From Calditrichia bacterium (GTDB lineage Bacteria; Calditrichota; Calditrichia; Calditrichales; Calditrichaceae), in contig JALWEA010000143.1 in the NCBI GenBank assembly GCA_027039465.1, positions 1 through 14,794 on the forward strand: a DNA stretch of 14,794 nt, in the 5' to 3' direction. Both the position numbers and the translations under genes were made by a program. Each line of letters begins with the position of its first letter. Within the stretch, counting starts at the first letter, position 1. This document shows, in pieces, positions 6,591-14,713 of the stretch. The notes beneath the pieces are model-generated. The model was not told where the DNA came from. It did no database searches and was given only the letters and a program-made list of their open reading frames with translations.

Positions 6591-9404
6591 CTATTTCAGC
6601 AGCATCATTTTTTTGGTCAATCGAGTATTTTTAAATTTTACCTGATAGTAATAGATGCCCGACGCCAAATTCATGCCGTTCACCCTCAACAAATGCCGGC
6701 CCGCGCTCAAGCGATAGCTGTGTTGCAAGACTTTTTGCCCGAGCACATTGTAAACGATCAACTGAACTTTACCGGCTGCCGGCAATTCCACCGGAATGGC
6801 TGTCGTCGGGTTAAACGGATTCGGGTAGTTCTGGTGAATGGCAAAATTTGCAGGCACCGTGGCGCTTTGATTCTCAATGTCGGTCAAAATCTGATTTTGC
6901 ATCCAGTTCAGTCCGTCGAACATAAAAACATGCAACATGGCGTAATGATTGTTTTCTTTGAATTGACGCGGATTAAAGGTCGAGGTCACCGTCAGAAAAT
7001 CGGCCGTGTGGTAATAGATCATGTCAGGCGAACCGGCCAGGGCATAATCGTCCGGCCCCATGCGGTAAACGACCGTGGCGCCTTCTACCGGTGTGATGGC
7101 ATCCACATACCACAAGCCGGAATATTTCCACTTCAACGTATCCAGCGCAAACATGCCTGCCGGAGCGCTTGTTTTATCCAAATAAAGCAAAGGTACGCCT
7201 TTACCGCCGTCGTCTTTTTTCGATTGCGCATCGTAGGAGCTGATGCCCAAATAATCGTAAACAAAATCACCGGTTTGGAAAGTATCGGGCGCGCCGCCGT
7301 AAACATCGTACAGGAAATCGTTACCGGCCACCCACAATTTTCCGCCATTATTTAAATATTGCTCCAAATCGGTATTGACCGAATCGTGTCCGTTCCAGAA
7401 AGCCAGCCGTTTTCCGTCATTGCCCGTAAACCAAAAAACCATGTCGTAATCTTTCAAATGGTCGAAAGTGGGAATTTGTTGCGGATATCCGGAGCCGTCA
7501 TTGCCACATTCGAATTCATCGTAGCCCAAGTTCAAATGATCCAACACATCACGAATAACATCGGCATGAGAGGTGGAATTGTCGTCGAATACCACCAGAA
7601 TTGTGCTCTTCTGACGGACAAAAATCAATGAAAACGCCCCGTTTTCCGCAGCAACGTTTAAGGAGTCGTCCAAAGAAGCATTGACATTCCAGGTAAAAGT
7701 CACCGTATCTCCGGCGGCGTTAGCTAAGACGTTTTGAAAGTCGTATTCCATTTCCGTGGCGGTCGTGTCGCCCTGCCAAACCACATTGCCGTCCGCATCA
7801 TAAACCGTTACGGTGTAAAGCGGGTTATGGTACGCCTGGGCCGCCATCCATTGAAAGGTCACACCGGTTTCGTGATTGGGCGTAAAAAAGAAGGGCATAT
7901 TATCTTCAGGCCATTTCAATTGCGGCGCTTGCGTAATGACATTGTATTCATTAATAATATTAACATGAAACGTATCGCTGTAAGTTGTAGCCTCAAATTG
8001 ATCACTAGCCTCTACGGTCCAGGTGATTTCCAAACTGTCGGCACCGGAGAGCAGGTTCAATAAAGTCGCATTATTTAAATAAACTTCATCGCCGGAAACA
8101 TCCGTTTCTTCTTTGAAACCATTATCGCCTTCCGACCAATAAATGAATTTTCGCGTAACCATGCCCCCTTCGGGATCCACCGGCGTTTCCCAGGCGAAAC
8201 GTAAACTATCGTCCATATTATTAACAATGTAACGGCTTTGATCGCTTGGTTCCGTTAGGTGGAAAGCATTGGGCGGCTGATTGACAATGTGCACGACCGT
8301 TACCTTAAAGGTGTCGCTGGCCCAGGTCGTTTCGCCGTCGCCGTCTTTTGCCCGAACACTCCAAAACAGATCCAACGTATCACCCACACCCAAAAAGCCG
8401 TAAAGTTCCGAATTCAACAAATCGTAGGAAGTAGCCGTTGTATCTTTTTCGATAAGCGTACTTTCGGAAACGTCTTCGGTGGTGCCCAAATACAAACGAT
8501 AAGTCACGGGCGTTCCGTCGGGATCCGTACTTTCGCCCCAGCTAAAGTGGATTTTCTCATTGGCATTGCCAATGGCGATCCATTTTTCATTTTTCGGCTC
8601 AACAAGCGAAAATTTCGTTGGCGGAAACGTCGGCGCCAACTGAGAATAAAAATAATCCAGCACACTCTTGAAGAAGGTTACGCGATCTTCATTCGGATCA
8701 ATATAGTAGGCATCAAAATAGGTTCCCAAAGCCTTTGAAGTTCCGTTGTCGTAAAAAATAGCCGTCGGGTAACCGGCCAACGGATATCCGTCACCGCCAA
8801 AATCGTAAATAGCCTGCGCCTCGGGACGCGGCGTGCAACCGTCGGCCCACCACAAGCCTGAAACCTTCCAACGGATGGTATCCGGTGCCGTGGCCACGTC
8901 TTGACCACTTACCCGAATCAACATCGGTACGCCAACACCGCCGTCATCCCCTTTTGATTGTACATCGTAGCTTTGAACACCGAAATAGTCGTACAAAAAA
9001 TCACCTGTTTGCAGCGTATCAGGCGGTTTACCGTACATATCATAAATCACGTCATTGCCCATGACCCACATCCAGCCGCCGTTATTCAAATAGCTGACGA
9101 TTTCCGTATTGACCGTATCCTTACCATCCCAAAAATAGCCGCCTTTTCCGTCATTGGCATTGTACCAAAAAACCAAATTGTATTTGGACATAAGCGCAGC
9201 ATCCGGCGAACGCGCGCTGTCCTGGGCATTGAACAGGTCATACGAATAACCGGCATCGGTAATAGCCTGCTCAATGGTCGGCAGATGATCGGGACTGGAA
9301 TAATTGTCATCATCCACCAACAGAATTTTTAGCGTGCCCGAAAAGGCCGTATTGGCCAACAGGAACAGCGCCGTTAGAATTAAAAAGGTCCATCGTTTCT
9401 GCAT
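6591..9404 (-). CDS. T9SS-secreted protein with two GATase1/flavodoxin-like domains flanking three FN3-like domains
   Basis: This 937-residue protein has a signal peptide (1-22). Domain copy 1 (about 24-253) starts KILLVDDDN and copy 2 (about 598-830) starts TILVVFDDN. Both share (L/M)VFW(Y/F), NT(E/D)..YLNNGG, P(P)DT.QTGDF.YDY.G and SGLW. This alternating beta/alpha pattern resembles the class I glutamine amidotransferase-like fold seen in secreted FCB proteins, but no G-x-C-x-G nucleophile elbow is visible, so it is probably not an amidotransferase. Three FN3-like beta-sandwiches fill about 255-597. The sorting domain (about 850-937) has HQNYPNPFNPTTAIP and ends KKMMLLK. AAGGAGA precedes the ATG. 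The gene follows the 347-residue LamG gene by 24 bases, and a strong terminator follows it. The precise function is unknown; a surface role in ligand or polymer binding is an inference. Confidence 0.85.
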   Translation of the reverse strand: MQKRWTFLILTALFLLANTAFSGTLKILLVDDDNYSSPDHLPTIEQAITDAGYSYDLFNAQDSARSPDAALMSKYNLVFWYNANDGKGGYFWDGKDTVNTEIVSYLNNGGWMWVMGNDVIYDMYGKPPDTLQTGDFLYDYFGVQSYDVQSKGDDGGVGVPMLIRVSGQDVATAPDTIRWKVSGLWWADGCTPRPEAQAIYDFGGDGYPLAGYPTAIFYDNGTSKALGTYFDAYYIDPNEDRVTFFKSVLDYFYSQLAPTFPPTKFSLVEPKNEKWIAIGNANEKIHFSWGESTDPDGTPVTYRLYLGTTEDVSESTLIEKDTTATSYDLLNSELYGFLGVGDTLDLFWSVRAKDGDGETTWASDTFKVTVVHIVNQPPNAFHLTEPSDQSRYIVNNMDDSLRFAWETPVDPEGGMVTRKFIYWSEGDNGFKEETDVSGDEVYLNNATLLNLLSGADSLEITWTVEASDQFEATTYSDTFHVNIINEYNVITQAPQLKWPEDNMPFFFTPNHETGVTFQWMAAQAYHNPLYTVTVYDADGNVVWQGDTTATEMEYDFQNVLANAAGDTVTFTWNVNASLDDSLNVAAENGAFSLIFVRQKSTILVVFDDNSTSHADVIRDVLDHLNLGYDEFECGNDGSGYPQQIPTFDHLKDYDMVFWFTGNDGKRLAFWNGHDSVNTDLEQYLNNGGKLWVAGNDFLYDVYGGAPDTFQTGDFVYDYLGISSYDAQSKKDDGGKGVPLLYLDKTSAPAGMFALDTLKWKYSGLWYVDAITPVEGATVVYRMGPDDYALAGSPDMIYYHTADFLTVTSTFNPRQFKENNHYAMLHVFMFDGLNWMQNQILTDIENQSATVPANFAIHQNYPNPFNPTTAIPVELPAAGKVQLIVYNVLGQKVLQHSYRLSAGRHLLRVNGMNLASGIYYYQVKFKNTRLTKKMMLLK

Positions 9405-9428
9405 TGCGTTCTCCTTATTTTGGTTAAA

Positions 9429-10472
9429 TTATTTCACCAATAACATCTTACCAACACGCGTTTGTTCTTGATAGGTAAACCGGTACAAATACACTCCGGA
9501 CGGCCAATTACCCGCGTTTAAGCGGACTTTATTTTCTCCGGCTTTCAAACGTAAAGATTTATTTTGCATTTCCTGACCGGCCGTATTGATTACACTGAAC
9601 AGTACGTTGCCTGCAGCGGGCATAACAACCGGAATGGTTGTCGTCGGATTAAAGGGATTGGGATAATTGGGTTTTACGAAAAACGTCGAAGGAACGGAAG
9701 CTGTAAGATCGTCATCCAATGCGGCGCCCGTCCATGAAACCCAGGTAGGTTCCGCGTCGTCGCCAGGATCCGGCCCGCCTAAACGCGCGCTGTCGTTTTC
9801 GCTGGCCGCATTCCATGTCCAATGGTAACCATCCCCCTCATCAAAATGGAGTAGCAAAGCCGTATGCTCATCCGTTGTGTAATTGGCCATGATATCGCTG
9901 TGCAACTCGGTGGGATCAATGGCTTCGTTTTTCAAACGCACTTCATCAATGTAACCGCTAAAATAATCCGAACCGTTTCCCAATTGCCCCACATAAAAAT
10001 TATCGCTACTATGAGCGGAGCGGAGGGTAAAATTAGCGTAATTTTCGGTAGTGACATCGACTCCATTCACATAAAGGCGCAGCGTCCCTGCACTTGAATT
10101 ATTAATGATTGCAATATGATTCCAGGCATTTAATACGATGGAACGTTTGGCATTAAAATAATGGCTATTCCCGTCATTGTCGTAAGCGGTAAAATACCAA
10201 TCACAGCTATCCTTGTCCTCGGTAATATGCCAAATGACGGCATTGAACGAATAATAGCGTTGGAAAATGCGATCGTATTTTTGAACGTTTGTGTCCGGAT
10301 AAACCCAGGCTTCCATGGTGTAGTCCGTAGCGCCGTCCAGCATCTGCAAATACGAATCATTGAAATATTTCAAATAATCGCCCCCGTCAAAGCTCAGGTA
10401 ATATTGGTTGGTTTGAGCCATTAACAACGAGGCGAAAATCAGCAGGAGCCAAAAACTTAAATGTTTTAACAT
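9429..10472 (-). CDS. LamG/concanavalin A-like lectin-fold protein with T9SS sorting domain
   Basis: This 347-residue protein has a signal peptide cut after about residue 19 (SLLMAQ). Residues about 22-215 have the LamG/pentraxin-like pattern: YLSFDGGDYL at the start, TMEAWVYPD, WNHIAIINN, LRLYVNGV, FYVGQLGNGSDYFSGYIDEVRLKNEA. Such jelly-roll domains usually bind glycans or serve as surface modules. A short acidic linker leads to the sorting domain (about 265-347), with NYPNPFNPTTTIPV and the end GKMLLVK. AAGGAG sits nine bases before the ATG. The next gene starts 24 bases after the stop, so the two are very probably cotranscribed. The protein resembles the product of the gene upstream in architecture, including YTT(D/S)...HTALLLHFD after the LamG domain. 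Confidence 0.87.
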   Translation of the reverse strand: MLKHLSFWLLLIFASLLMAQTNQYYLSFDGGDYLKYFNDSYLQMLDGATDYTMEAWVYPDTNVQKYDRIFQRYYSFNAVIWHITEDKDSCDWYFTAYDNDGNSHYFNAKRSIVLNAWNHIAIINNSSAGTLRLYVNGVDVTTENYANFTLRSAHSSDNFYVGQLGNGSDYFSGYIDEVRLKNEAIDPTELHSDIMANYTTDEHTALLLHFDEGDGYHWTWNAASENDSARLGGPDPGDDAEPTWVSWTGAALDDDLTASVPSTFFVKPNYPNPFNPTTTIPVVMPAAGNVLFSVINTAGQEMQNKSLRLKAGENKVRLNAGNWPSGVYLYRFTYQEQTRVGKMLLVK

Positions 10473-10738
10473 GGTTCACTCCTTGCCTTTCTTATTTAGT
10501 TAATGTATTGAAATTTTCCTCTTCCTTCCCTCTCCCTGCTGACGCAAGAAGGGGAGATTAGAGAGGACATGTCAAAAAAATTCATTTGTACCATTAATTT
10601 TGGAATTACTGATATAATCATTCCAAGAATTATGATATCCTCTCTGTCTCCCTTTTTGCATTCAGGCAACCGCAAGATCGAAGACAGAGAGGAAACGGTA
10701 TTACATTCCAAAAAACTTAACAAAGATCCAAAACGAAC
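10473..10738. other. Intergenic gap with palindromic remnants
   Basis: No gene is supported; a 75-codon open frame on the minus strand lacks any recognisable pattern and crosses the inverted repeats. The stretch 10532-10566 (ctccctgctgacgcaagaag, then gggagattagagagg) looks like a decayed relative of the palindrome at 14732-14760. A separate perfect inverted repeat spans 10639-10692. The promoter of the LamG-GATase operon should lie here, but I could not pick out boxes with confidence. Confidence 0.5.
10639..10692. repeat. Perfect 11-bp inverted repeat
   Basis: cctctctgtct (10639-10649) and its exact reverse complement agacagagagg (10682-10692) are 32 bases apart. It lies 47 bases after the stop of the 472-residue LamG gene on the minus strand. 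It might act as a transcript-end hairpin for that gene, but a T-run does not follow on the minus strand, so terminator function is unproven. Confidence 0.55.
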
Positions 10739-12157
10739 CTAACGCAGAATGATCATTTTAACGGTTTGTGAATAATTACCCGCTTTCAGATTCAGTAAGT
10801 ACATTCCGGAATTCAGCTTTTGCCCCTGCGCATTGGTGCCGTCCCATTTCAAGGAATAATGTCCGGCATCCAAATTATCCGCAAACAGCGTTCTAACTTT
10901 TTTACCGTTTAAGTCGTACACGGTTAAAATAACTTTTGAGCTGCCATTATCGGTGGCCGGTACGTCGAATTTTATTTTCGTTTCCGGATTGAACGGATTG
11001 GGATAATTCTGATAGAGAGCAAATGCTCTAGGCACCCCGCCGCCGACTTCACTGATCAAATCGGAACCCGAACCGGTGGTTTTTACGGAGATAGGCGGAT
11101 GTTCGGTACGCGTTCCGTTCAAATTCACATCAACCAATTTATACCAATAGGTTTGGTTGGGTACTACTTGAACATCGGTGTAGGCATAGTGATGTGCCTG
11201 TGAAGAATTACCGGCGCCGCGCAAAGCCGGATCGGTTTGGTAGGAAGCGATTTCGTTAAAAGGATCCGTGCCGGTTAAGCTACGCAGAATGACGAAGCCG
11301 AGATTCTCCACTTCCGAGGCGGTTTGCCATTGCAGATGCACTGCATGATGGGCGTAAGCGGCAGTAAAGGAAGTTAATTCGACGGGCAGGGAGAGATCAT
11401 TACCACCGCAGCAAGCATTCCAAGCGACATAATCGCTGGCATCAATATCGTCATCTCCTCTAGTTCCGGTAAGGCCCGTTCCTGAAATATACGAAGGCGG
11501 ATCGGCTTGATCATCTAGGTGCATTAATAAAACCGTATGGCTGTCGCTGGTATATTCATCGCTTGAGGTTGTCGTTTGCATTTCACTTATGCTTCTGGCA
11601 ATATCAGAAACCCTAACTTCATCGATGCAAGCATCTATTTGGCATTTGTATGAGCCCCACCATTTTCCACCTATATTTAAAGCTGTTGAACTAGGGGATA
11701 AATCCCAATAAATACTGTGATATAGTCCTACAAGATTGCCATTTACATAAAGCCGGCAATCGCTTCCGTCAAAAGTCACAGCAACATGATACCAGGTATT
11801 TAGGTTCATGTCTTCGCTTTCATCGTTGGTCTCTATACTGCGCACAACGTTATCATCATCATCCATTTCGGAAAAGCGCACACCATAATCGCCGCTCCCC
11901 TTCGGAGCAATAATAGTAAAAGAAAAAACATGTCTCCTATCCATAATACGATCAAACTGTTGATAGGATTTTACACAAATCCAGCATTCAAACGTATAAG
12001 CATTGGATACATCAAGATGATTAGATGCGTCATCTTTAACATAAAATGATTCCGTACCATCCAGATCAATTATATACTGGTTTTGCTGGGCGAATCCAAA
12101 TGTTAAAATAGATAACACAAATATTGTTGTTAAAAATATTTGAAGTAACGATTTCAT
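10739..12157 (-). CDS. LamG/concanavalin A-like lectin-fold protein with FN3-like and T9SS sorting domains
   Basis: This 472-residue protein has a signal peptide (1-23, ending FGFAQ). Residues about 26-215 form the LamG domain: FECWICVKS, WYHVAVTFDGSDCRLYVNGN, LNIGGKWWGSYKCQIDACID, EVRVSDIARS. After a linker, LPVELTSFTA and LQWQTASEVENLGFVILRS mark the FN3-like domain that often precedes T9SS tags (about 258-370). The sorting domain (about 385-472) has YQNYPNPFNPETKI followed by a FlgD-like stretch (LKWDGTNAQGQKLNSGMY) and ends VKMIILR. The ribosome binding site AAGGAGGTCT is near perfect. The LamG-coding half looks more AT-rich than the rest of the gene, which hints at domain shuffling. A terminator from the upstream propeller gene lies in the 77-base gap before it, so it is probably transcribed on its own. 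Glycan or surface binding is inferred. Confidence 0.87.
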   Translation of the reverse strand: MKSLLQIFLTTIFVLSILTFGFAQQNQYIIDLDGTESFYVKDDASNHLDVSNAYTFECWICVKSYQQFDRIMDRRHVFSFTIIAPKGSGDYGVRFSEMDDDDNVVRSIETNDESEDMNLNTWYHVAVTFDGSDCRLYVNGNLVGLYHSIYWDLSPSSTALNIGGKWWGSYKCQIDACIDEVRVSDIARSISEMQTTTSSDEYTSDSHTVLLMHLDDQADPPSYISGTGLTGTRGDDDIDASDYVAWNACCGGNDLSLPVELTSFTAAYAHHAVHLQWQTASEVENLGFVILRSLTGTDPFNEIASYQTDPALRGAGNSSQAHHYAYTDVQVVPNQTYWYKLVDVNLNGTRTEHPPISVKTTGSGSDLISEVGGGVPRAFALYQNYPNPFNPETKIKFDVPATDNGSSKVILTVYDLNGKKVRTLFADNLDAGHYSLKWDGTNAQGQKLNSGMYLLNLKAGNYSQTVKMIILR

Positions 12158-12191
12158 TTTCAGACCTCCTTTTTTAAGTCAATTCAATGTT

Positions 12192-12230
12192 GAAAAAAGG
12201 CCGGCGCTCTAATAAACAATAGCACCGGCA
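12192..12230 (-). terminator. Rho-independent terminator of the propeller gene
   Basis: On the minus strand GCCGGTGCT pairs with AGCGCCGGC (9 bp, one G-U) around a 12-base loop, followed by CTTTTTTC. The stem begins about 5 bases past the stop codon. A T-run also flanks it on the other side, so it could work in both directions. Confidence 0.9.
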
Positions 12231-12234
12231 TTTT

Positions 12235-14556
12235 TTACTTCATCAAGACCAATTTTTGCGTGGCTTCCCTGCCGGCTGCTTTTAAACGGGCAAAGTAAAT
12301 ACCGCTAGGCAAGCTTCCGGCCTGCCAGATACGTTTGTAATTGCCGGGCTTCAGCGTCTCATTCACCACCGTTGCCACTTTTTGTCCCAACGCGTTAAAA
12401 ATCTCCAATTGCACATGCGCCTGCGAAGGAATCTCAAATTGCAAGGTCGTCTGCGGATTGAACGGATTGGGATAATTCGATTTAAGCGCAAAGGTGTAAG
12501 GCCGGTTCGTTTTCCCGTCATCAAGGCTTGTTAAGGTACCCACATAAGGGATGCGTGCGTACATGATGTAATAACCCATGGAAGATTCCGGATTGTACTC
12601 CGTCCAAACCACATCGGCGCCGCCTTCGAATACGCCTTCAATCGGTTTGCGCACCTGTTCGCCAATGGTCGGGTTCTTGGTGGAATACCCGTCGGCATTG
12701 GCTACCGTTGTTTGACTCAACTGTTGCGGTGCATTCCAGGTTTTGCCTCCGTCGGGTGAAGTGGCGTAGAAAACATTGTAAACCGTTTTGGCTTTGCCGT
12801 CAACCGTATCGGTTCCGGTGGCTTGCGTCCAGACCACGTAAAGACCGTAATTCGGATCACAGGCGATATTGGGACGAACAATGGGCACCGAATCCGGCGT
12901 GGCGTCGATTTGAATGGGATCCGTCCAATTGGTGCCGTCGAACATCTTGTAATAAACGTGTTTGCCTTTGTCCTGATCGTACACAATATGCACATGACCC
13001 TCGGGATCGCTAGCCATAGAGACTTTGCCTTGCCAGATACCGGCATTACCCCAGCTCAACTTTTCAACGCCGGAAACCTGCAAACCGTTATCCGTCACCA
13101 AATCCAATTCAGCCACGCCGGTTTTACCGTCATCCGCCCAGGATTGGCAATCGTAGGAAGCAATGCCCAAATAGTCGTACATGAAATCACCCGTCTGAAA
13201 GGTATCCGGTGCGGCGCCGTAACGGTCGTAAATCCAATCGCGGCCGATAACCCAAAGTTTTTTTCCTTGCGTATCCATATAGCTTTTCAGATCCGTATTC
13301 AGCGTATCGTTAATATTCCAGAAGGCCAGATTCCCTTTGTAATCATCACCCGTAAACCAAATAACCAGCGCGTATTTTTTAAGCAAATCAGCGGAAGGAA
13401 CCCGTTCCGGCATACCGTCCAAATTTCCGCAGTCAAACACCGTGTACTGCGCAGCAATCTTGTCCAGGGCATCGGTCATGATCTTTTCATTATTGTAAGC
13501 GTTGTCGTCGTCAACGAACAAAATGCTATCATCCGGATTGAGGCTGAAGAAATCGACCACATCGGAGACCCATTGATCCTTTGTTTCGGGCGGAACAATG
13601 TAATAGGGATTGAACATGCAGGACAGCGCTTCGGAGGTACCGTTGTCGTAATAGATGACCGAGCTTTCACCGGCAAATTTGTAGGATTCCGGTCCCATTT
13701 GGTAAACGGAAACGGCCCCGTCTCTTGGGGTGCAGCCGTCCACATAGTGCTGTAAAAAGGCTTCGCCCTCCACAATAGGCGTGATGACCTCGGGACGTTG
13801 CCATCCTTGTCCAGGAGTGTACTTGGTAAATAAAATTTCGTAGGAATTGGTCAATTCTTTGGGTTTGTCTTCCCAACCCGCGTACATCACGCCGTTTTTA
13901 CCGGGAGCTAACGAGACATCCATCCATTCGAAAGGCAGTTCATTGGGTGTCGGAAATTCACGGGTCAAATTATCGGTCGTCCAGGTTTTACCGCCGTCTT
14001 CGCTGCGACTGCAATAGATGTTAGCCGGATAATTCAGACCTTTGTCCCACACGGAAAACAAGCCGAACAGTGTGCCGTCATCTGCGATGTCAACGGTACA
14101 AACACCGGTATTGGTATTCACATTATCCGCGACTACCGGATCCGTCCAAACGCTGGTGTATTGATCCAAAAAGGTCAATTTGGAAAACATCAAGTCCCGA
14201 TCACCGCTTTCGTTCTTTTGCTTCCAAACGGCGTAGCACACATTGGAATCCGGATCGGCAACGATGGCCGGTGTACCGGCGGCATTGGAAGGCGAATGGC
14301 TCAACTTGGCCACATCCCAACTGCCAAAGATGCTGTTGTAGATCGCGTAATGGATATCCTGACTGCCGTTGGTGTAATTGCTGCCCGGTTCGAAAACCAC
14401 CACTACGTTACCGGCCGGCGTGCGTGCAATATTGCGCCCCCCGCTGTAACGTGTGGCATTCCAGTAATCGACTTCGCAAACTTTACTCAGGCTTTCCTGA
14501 GCCATTAAAAGGCTACCCGAGAAAAGTAAGATTAAAATTGTAACGAGGTATTTCAT
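12235..14556 (-). CDS. BNR/sialidase-like beta-propeller protein with inserted, permuted GATase1-like domain and T9SS sorting domain
   Basis: The chosen start gives 773 residues: MKYLVTILILLFSGSLLMAQ is a clear signal peptide and AAAGGAGG lies six bases upstream. An in-frame start 14 codons earlier (14598) would place charged residues before the signal. Propeller blades are marked by repeated strands at about 40-56, 95-111, 150-170, 211-229, 512-526, 561-577 and 628-653, with Asp boxes SEDGGKTW (185-192) and SPDGGKTW (600-607). Between blades 4 and 5, residues 271-508 are a permuted copy of the GATase1-like domain (separate entry). The sorting domain (about 690-773) has NYPNPFNPQTTL and ends QKLVLMK. 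Related propellers bind or hydrolyse sialic acids or other glycans, but the sialidase Arg triad was not identified, so enzymatic activity is unproven. The gene ends in a strong terminator. Confidence 0.82.
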   Translation of the reverse strand: MKYLVTILILLFSGSLLMAQESLSKVCEVDYWNATRYSGGRNIARTPAGNVVVVFEPGSNYTNGSQDIHYAIYNSIFGSWDVAKLSHSPSNAAGTPAIVADPDSNVCYAVWKQKNESGDRDLMFSKLTFLDQYTSVWTDPVVADNVNTNTGVCTVDIADDGTLFGLFSVWDKGLNYPANIYCSRSEDGGKTWTTDNLTREFPTPNELPFEWMDVSLAPGKNGVMYAGWEDKPKELTNSYEILFTKYTPGQGWQRPEVITPIVEGEAFLQHYVDGCTPRDGAVSVYQMGPESYKFAGESSVIYYDNGTSEALSCMFNPYYIVPPETKDQWVSDVVDFFSLNPDDSILFVDDDNAYNNEKIMTDALDKIAAQYTVFDCGNLDGMPERVPSADLLKKYALVIWFTGDDYKGNLAFWNINDTLNTDLKSYMDTQGKKLWVIGRDWIYDRYGAAPDTFQTGDFMYDYLGIASYDCQSWADDGKTGVAELDLVTDNGLQVSGVEKLSWGNAGIWQGKVSMASDPEGHVHIVYDQDKGKHVYYKMFDGTNWTDPIQIDATPDSVPIVRPNIACDPNYGLYVVWTQATGTDTVDGKAKTVYNVFYATSPDGGKTWNAPQQLSQTTVANADGYSTKNPTIGEQVRKPIEGVFEGGADVVWTEYNPESSMGYYIMYARIPYVGTLTSLDDGKTNRPYTFALKSNYPNPFNPQTTLQFEIPSQAHVQLEIFNALGQKVATVVNETLKPGNYKRIWQAGSLPSGIYFARLKAAGREATQKLVLMK
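13033..13746 (-). other. Circularly permuted GATase1-like domain inserted in the propeller
   Basis: These 238 codons (residues 271-508) interrupt the propeller in frame. The segment starts YVDGCTPRDGAVSVYQMGPE and continues to VVDFF, which matches the C-terminal third of both GATase1-like copies in the 937-residue protein. After a short linker (SLNPDD) it continues SILFVDDDN through DTFQTGDFMYDYLG to GNAGIW, which matches their N-terminal two thirds. Joining the end (GIW) to the start (YVDGCTP) gives GIWYVDGCTP, the counterpart of GLWYVDAITP (copy 2) and GLWWADGCTP (copy 1). Deleting the segment would bring FLQH next to QGKVSMASDPEG, a normal blade boundary. Confidence 0.8.
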
Positions 14557-14609
14557 AAGCGTCCTCCTTTGTTTATAAGCACTTGTTTGGTTTTTCAAAG
14601 CTCATCCCG

Positions 14610-14637
14610 GCCTTTTCTACCCTGGTAGGGAAAAGGC
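14610..14637 (-). promoter_or_regulatory. Hairpin in the leader of the propeller gene
   Basis: On the minus strand GCCTTTTC pairs with GAAAAGGC and the inner TACC with GGTA, with a 2-base bulge and a tight loop. It lies about 54 bases before the start codon. No T-run follows it in either direction, so a leader structure or repeat remnant is more likely than a terminator. No riboswitch class was recognised. Confidence 0.4.
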
Positions 14638-14713
14638 TGAGTTTGATGGTTACTTTTATTTTCTTTCAAAGACCTTTGCTATTAACATATCGTCATTCGA
14701 GAATTCCTGTTTG

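Noticed and set aside
6552..7355. 267-codon plus-strand open frame
   Set aside because: It is opposite the sorting domain and second GATase1-like copy of the 937-residue protein and also runs across that gene's terminator.
6591..9404. Active glutamine amidotransferase
   Set aside because: The fold pattern is similar, but no nucleophile elbow with Cys or matching catalytic His was visible in either copy.
13033..13746. Assembly error explaining the permuted insert
   Set aside because: Both junctions are in frame, the reading frame is open throughout, and the insert differs from the other two copies at many positions, so it is not a collapsed or duplicated read of them. Raw-read coverage would be the final test.
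12823..13755. 310-codon plus-strand open frame
   Set aside because: It is opposite the propeller gene and reflects that gene's codon use; no signal, motif or ribosome binding site supports it.
14610..14637. Cyclic-di-GMP or other riboswitch before the propeller gene
   Set aside because: The conserved bases of known classes were not found; only a simple hairpin is visible.
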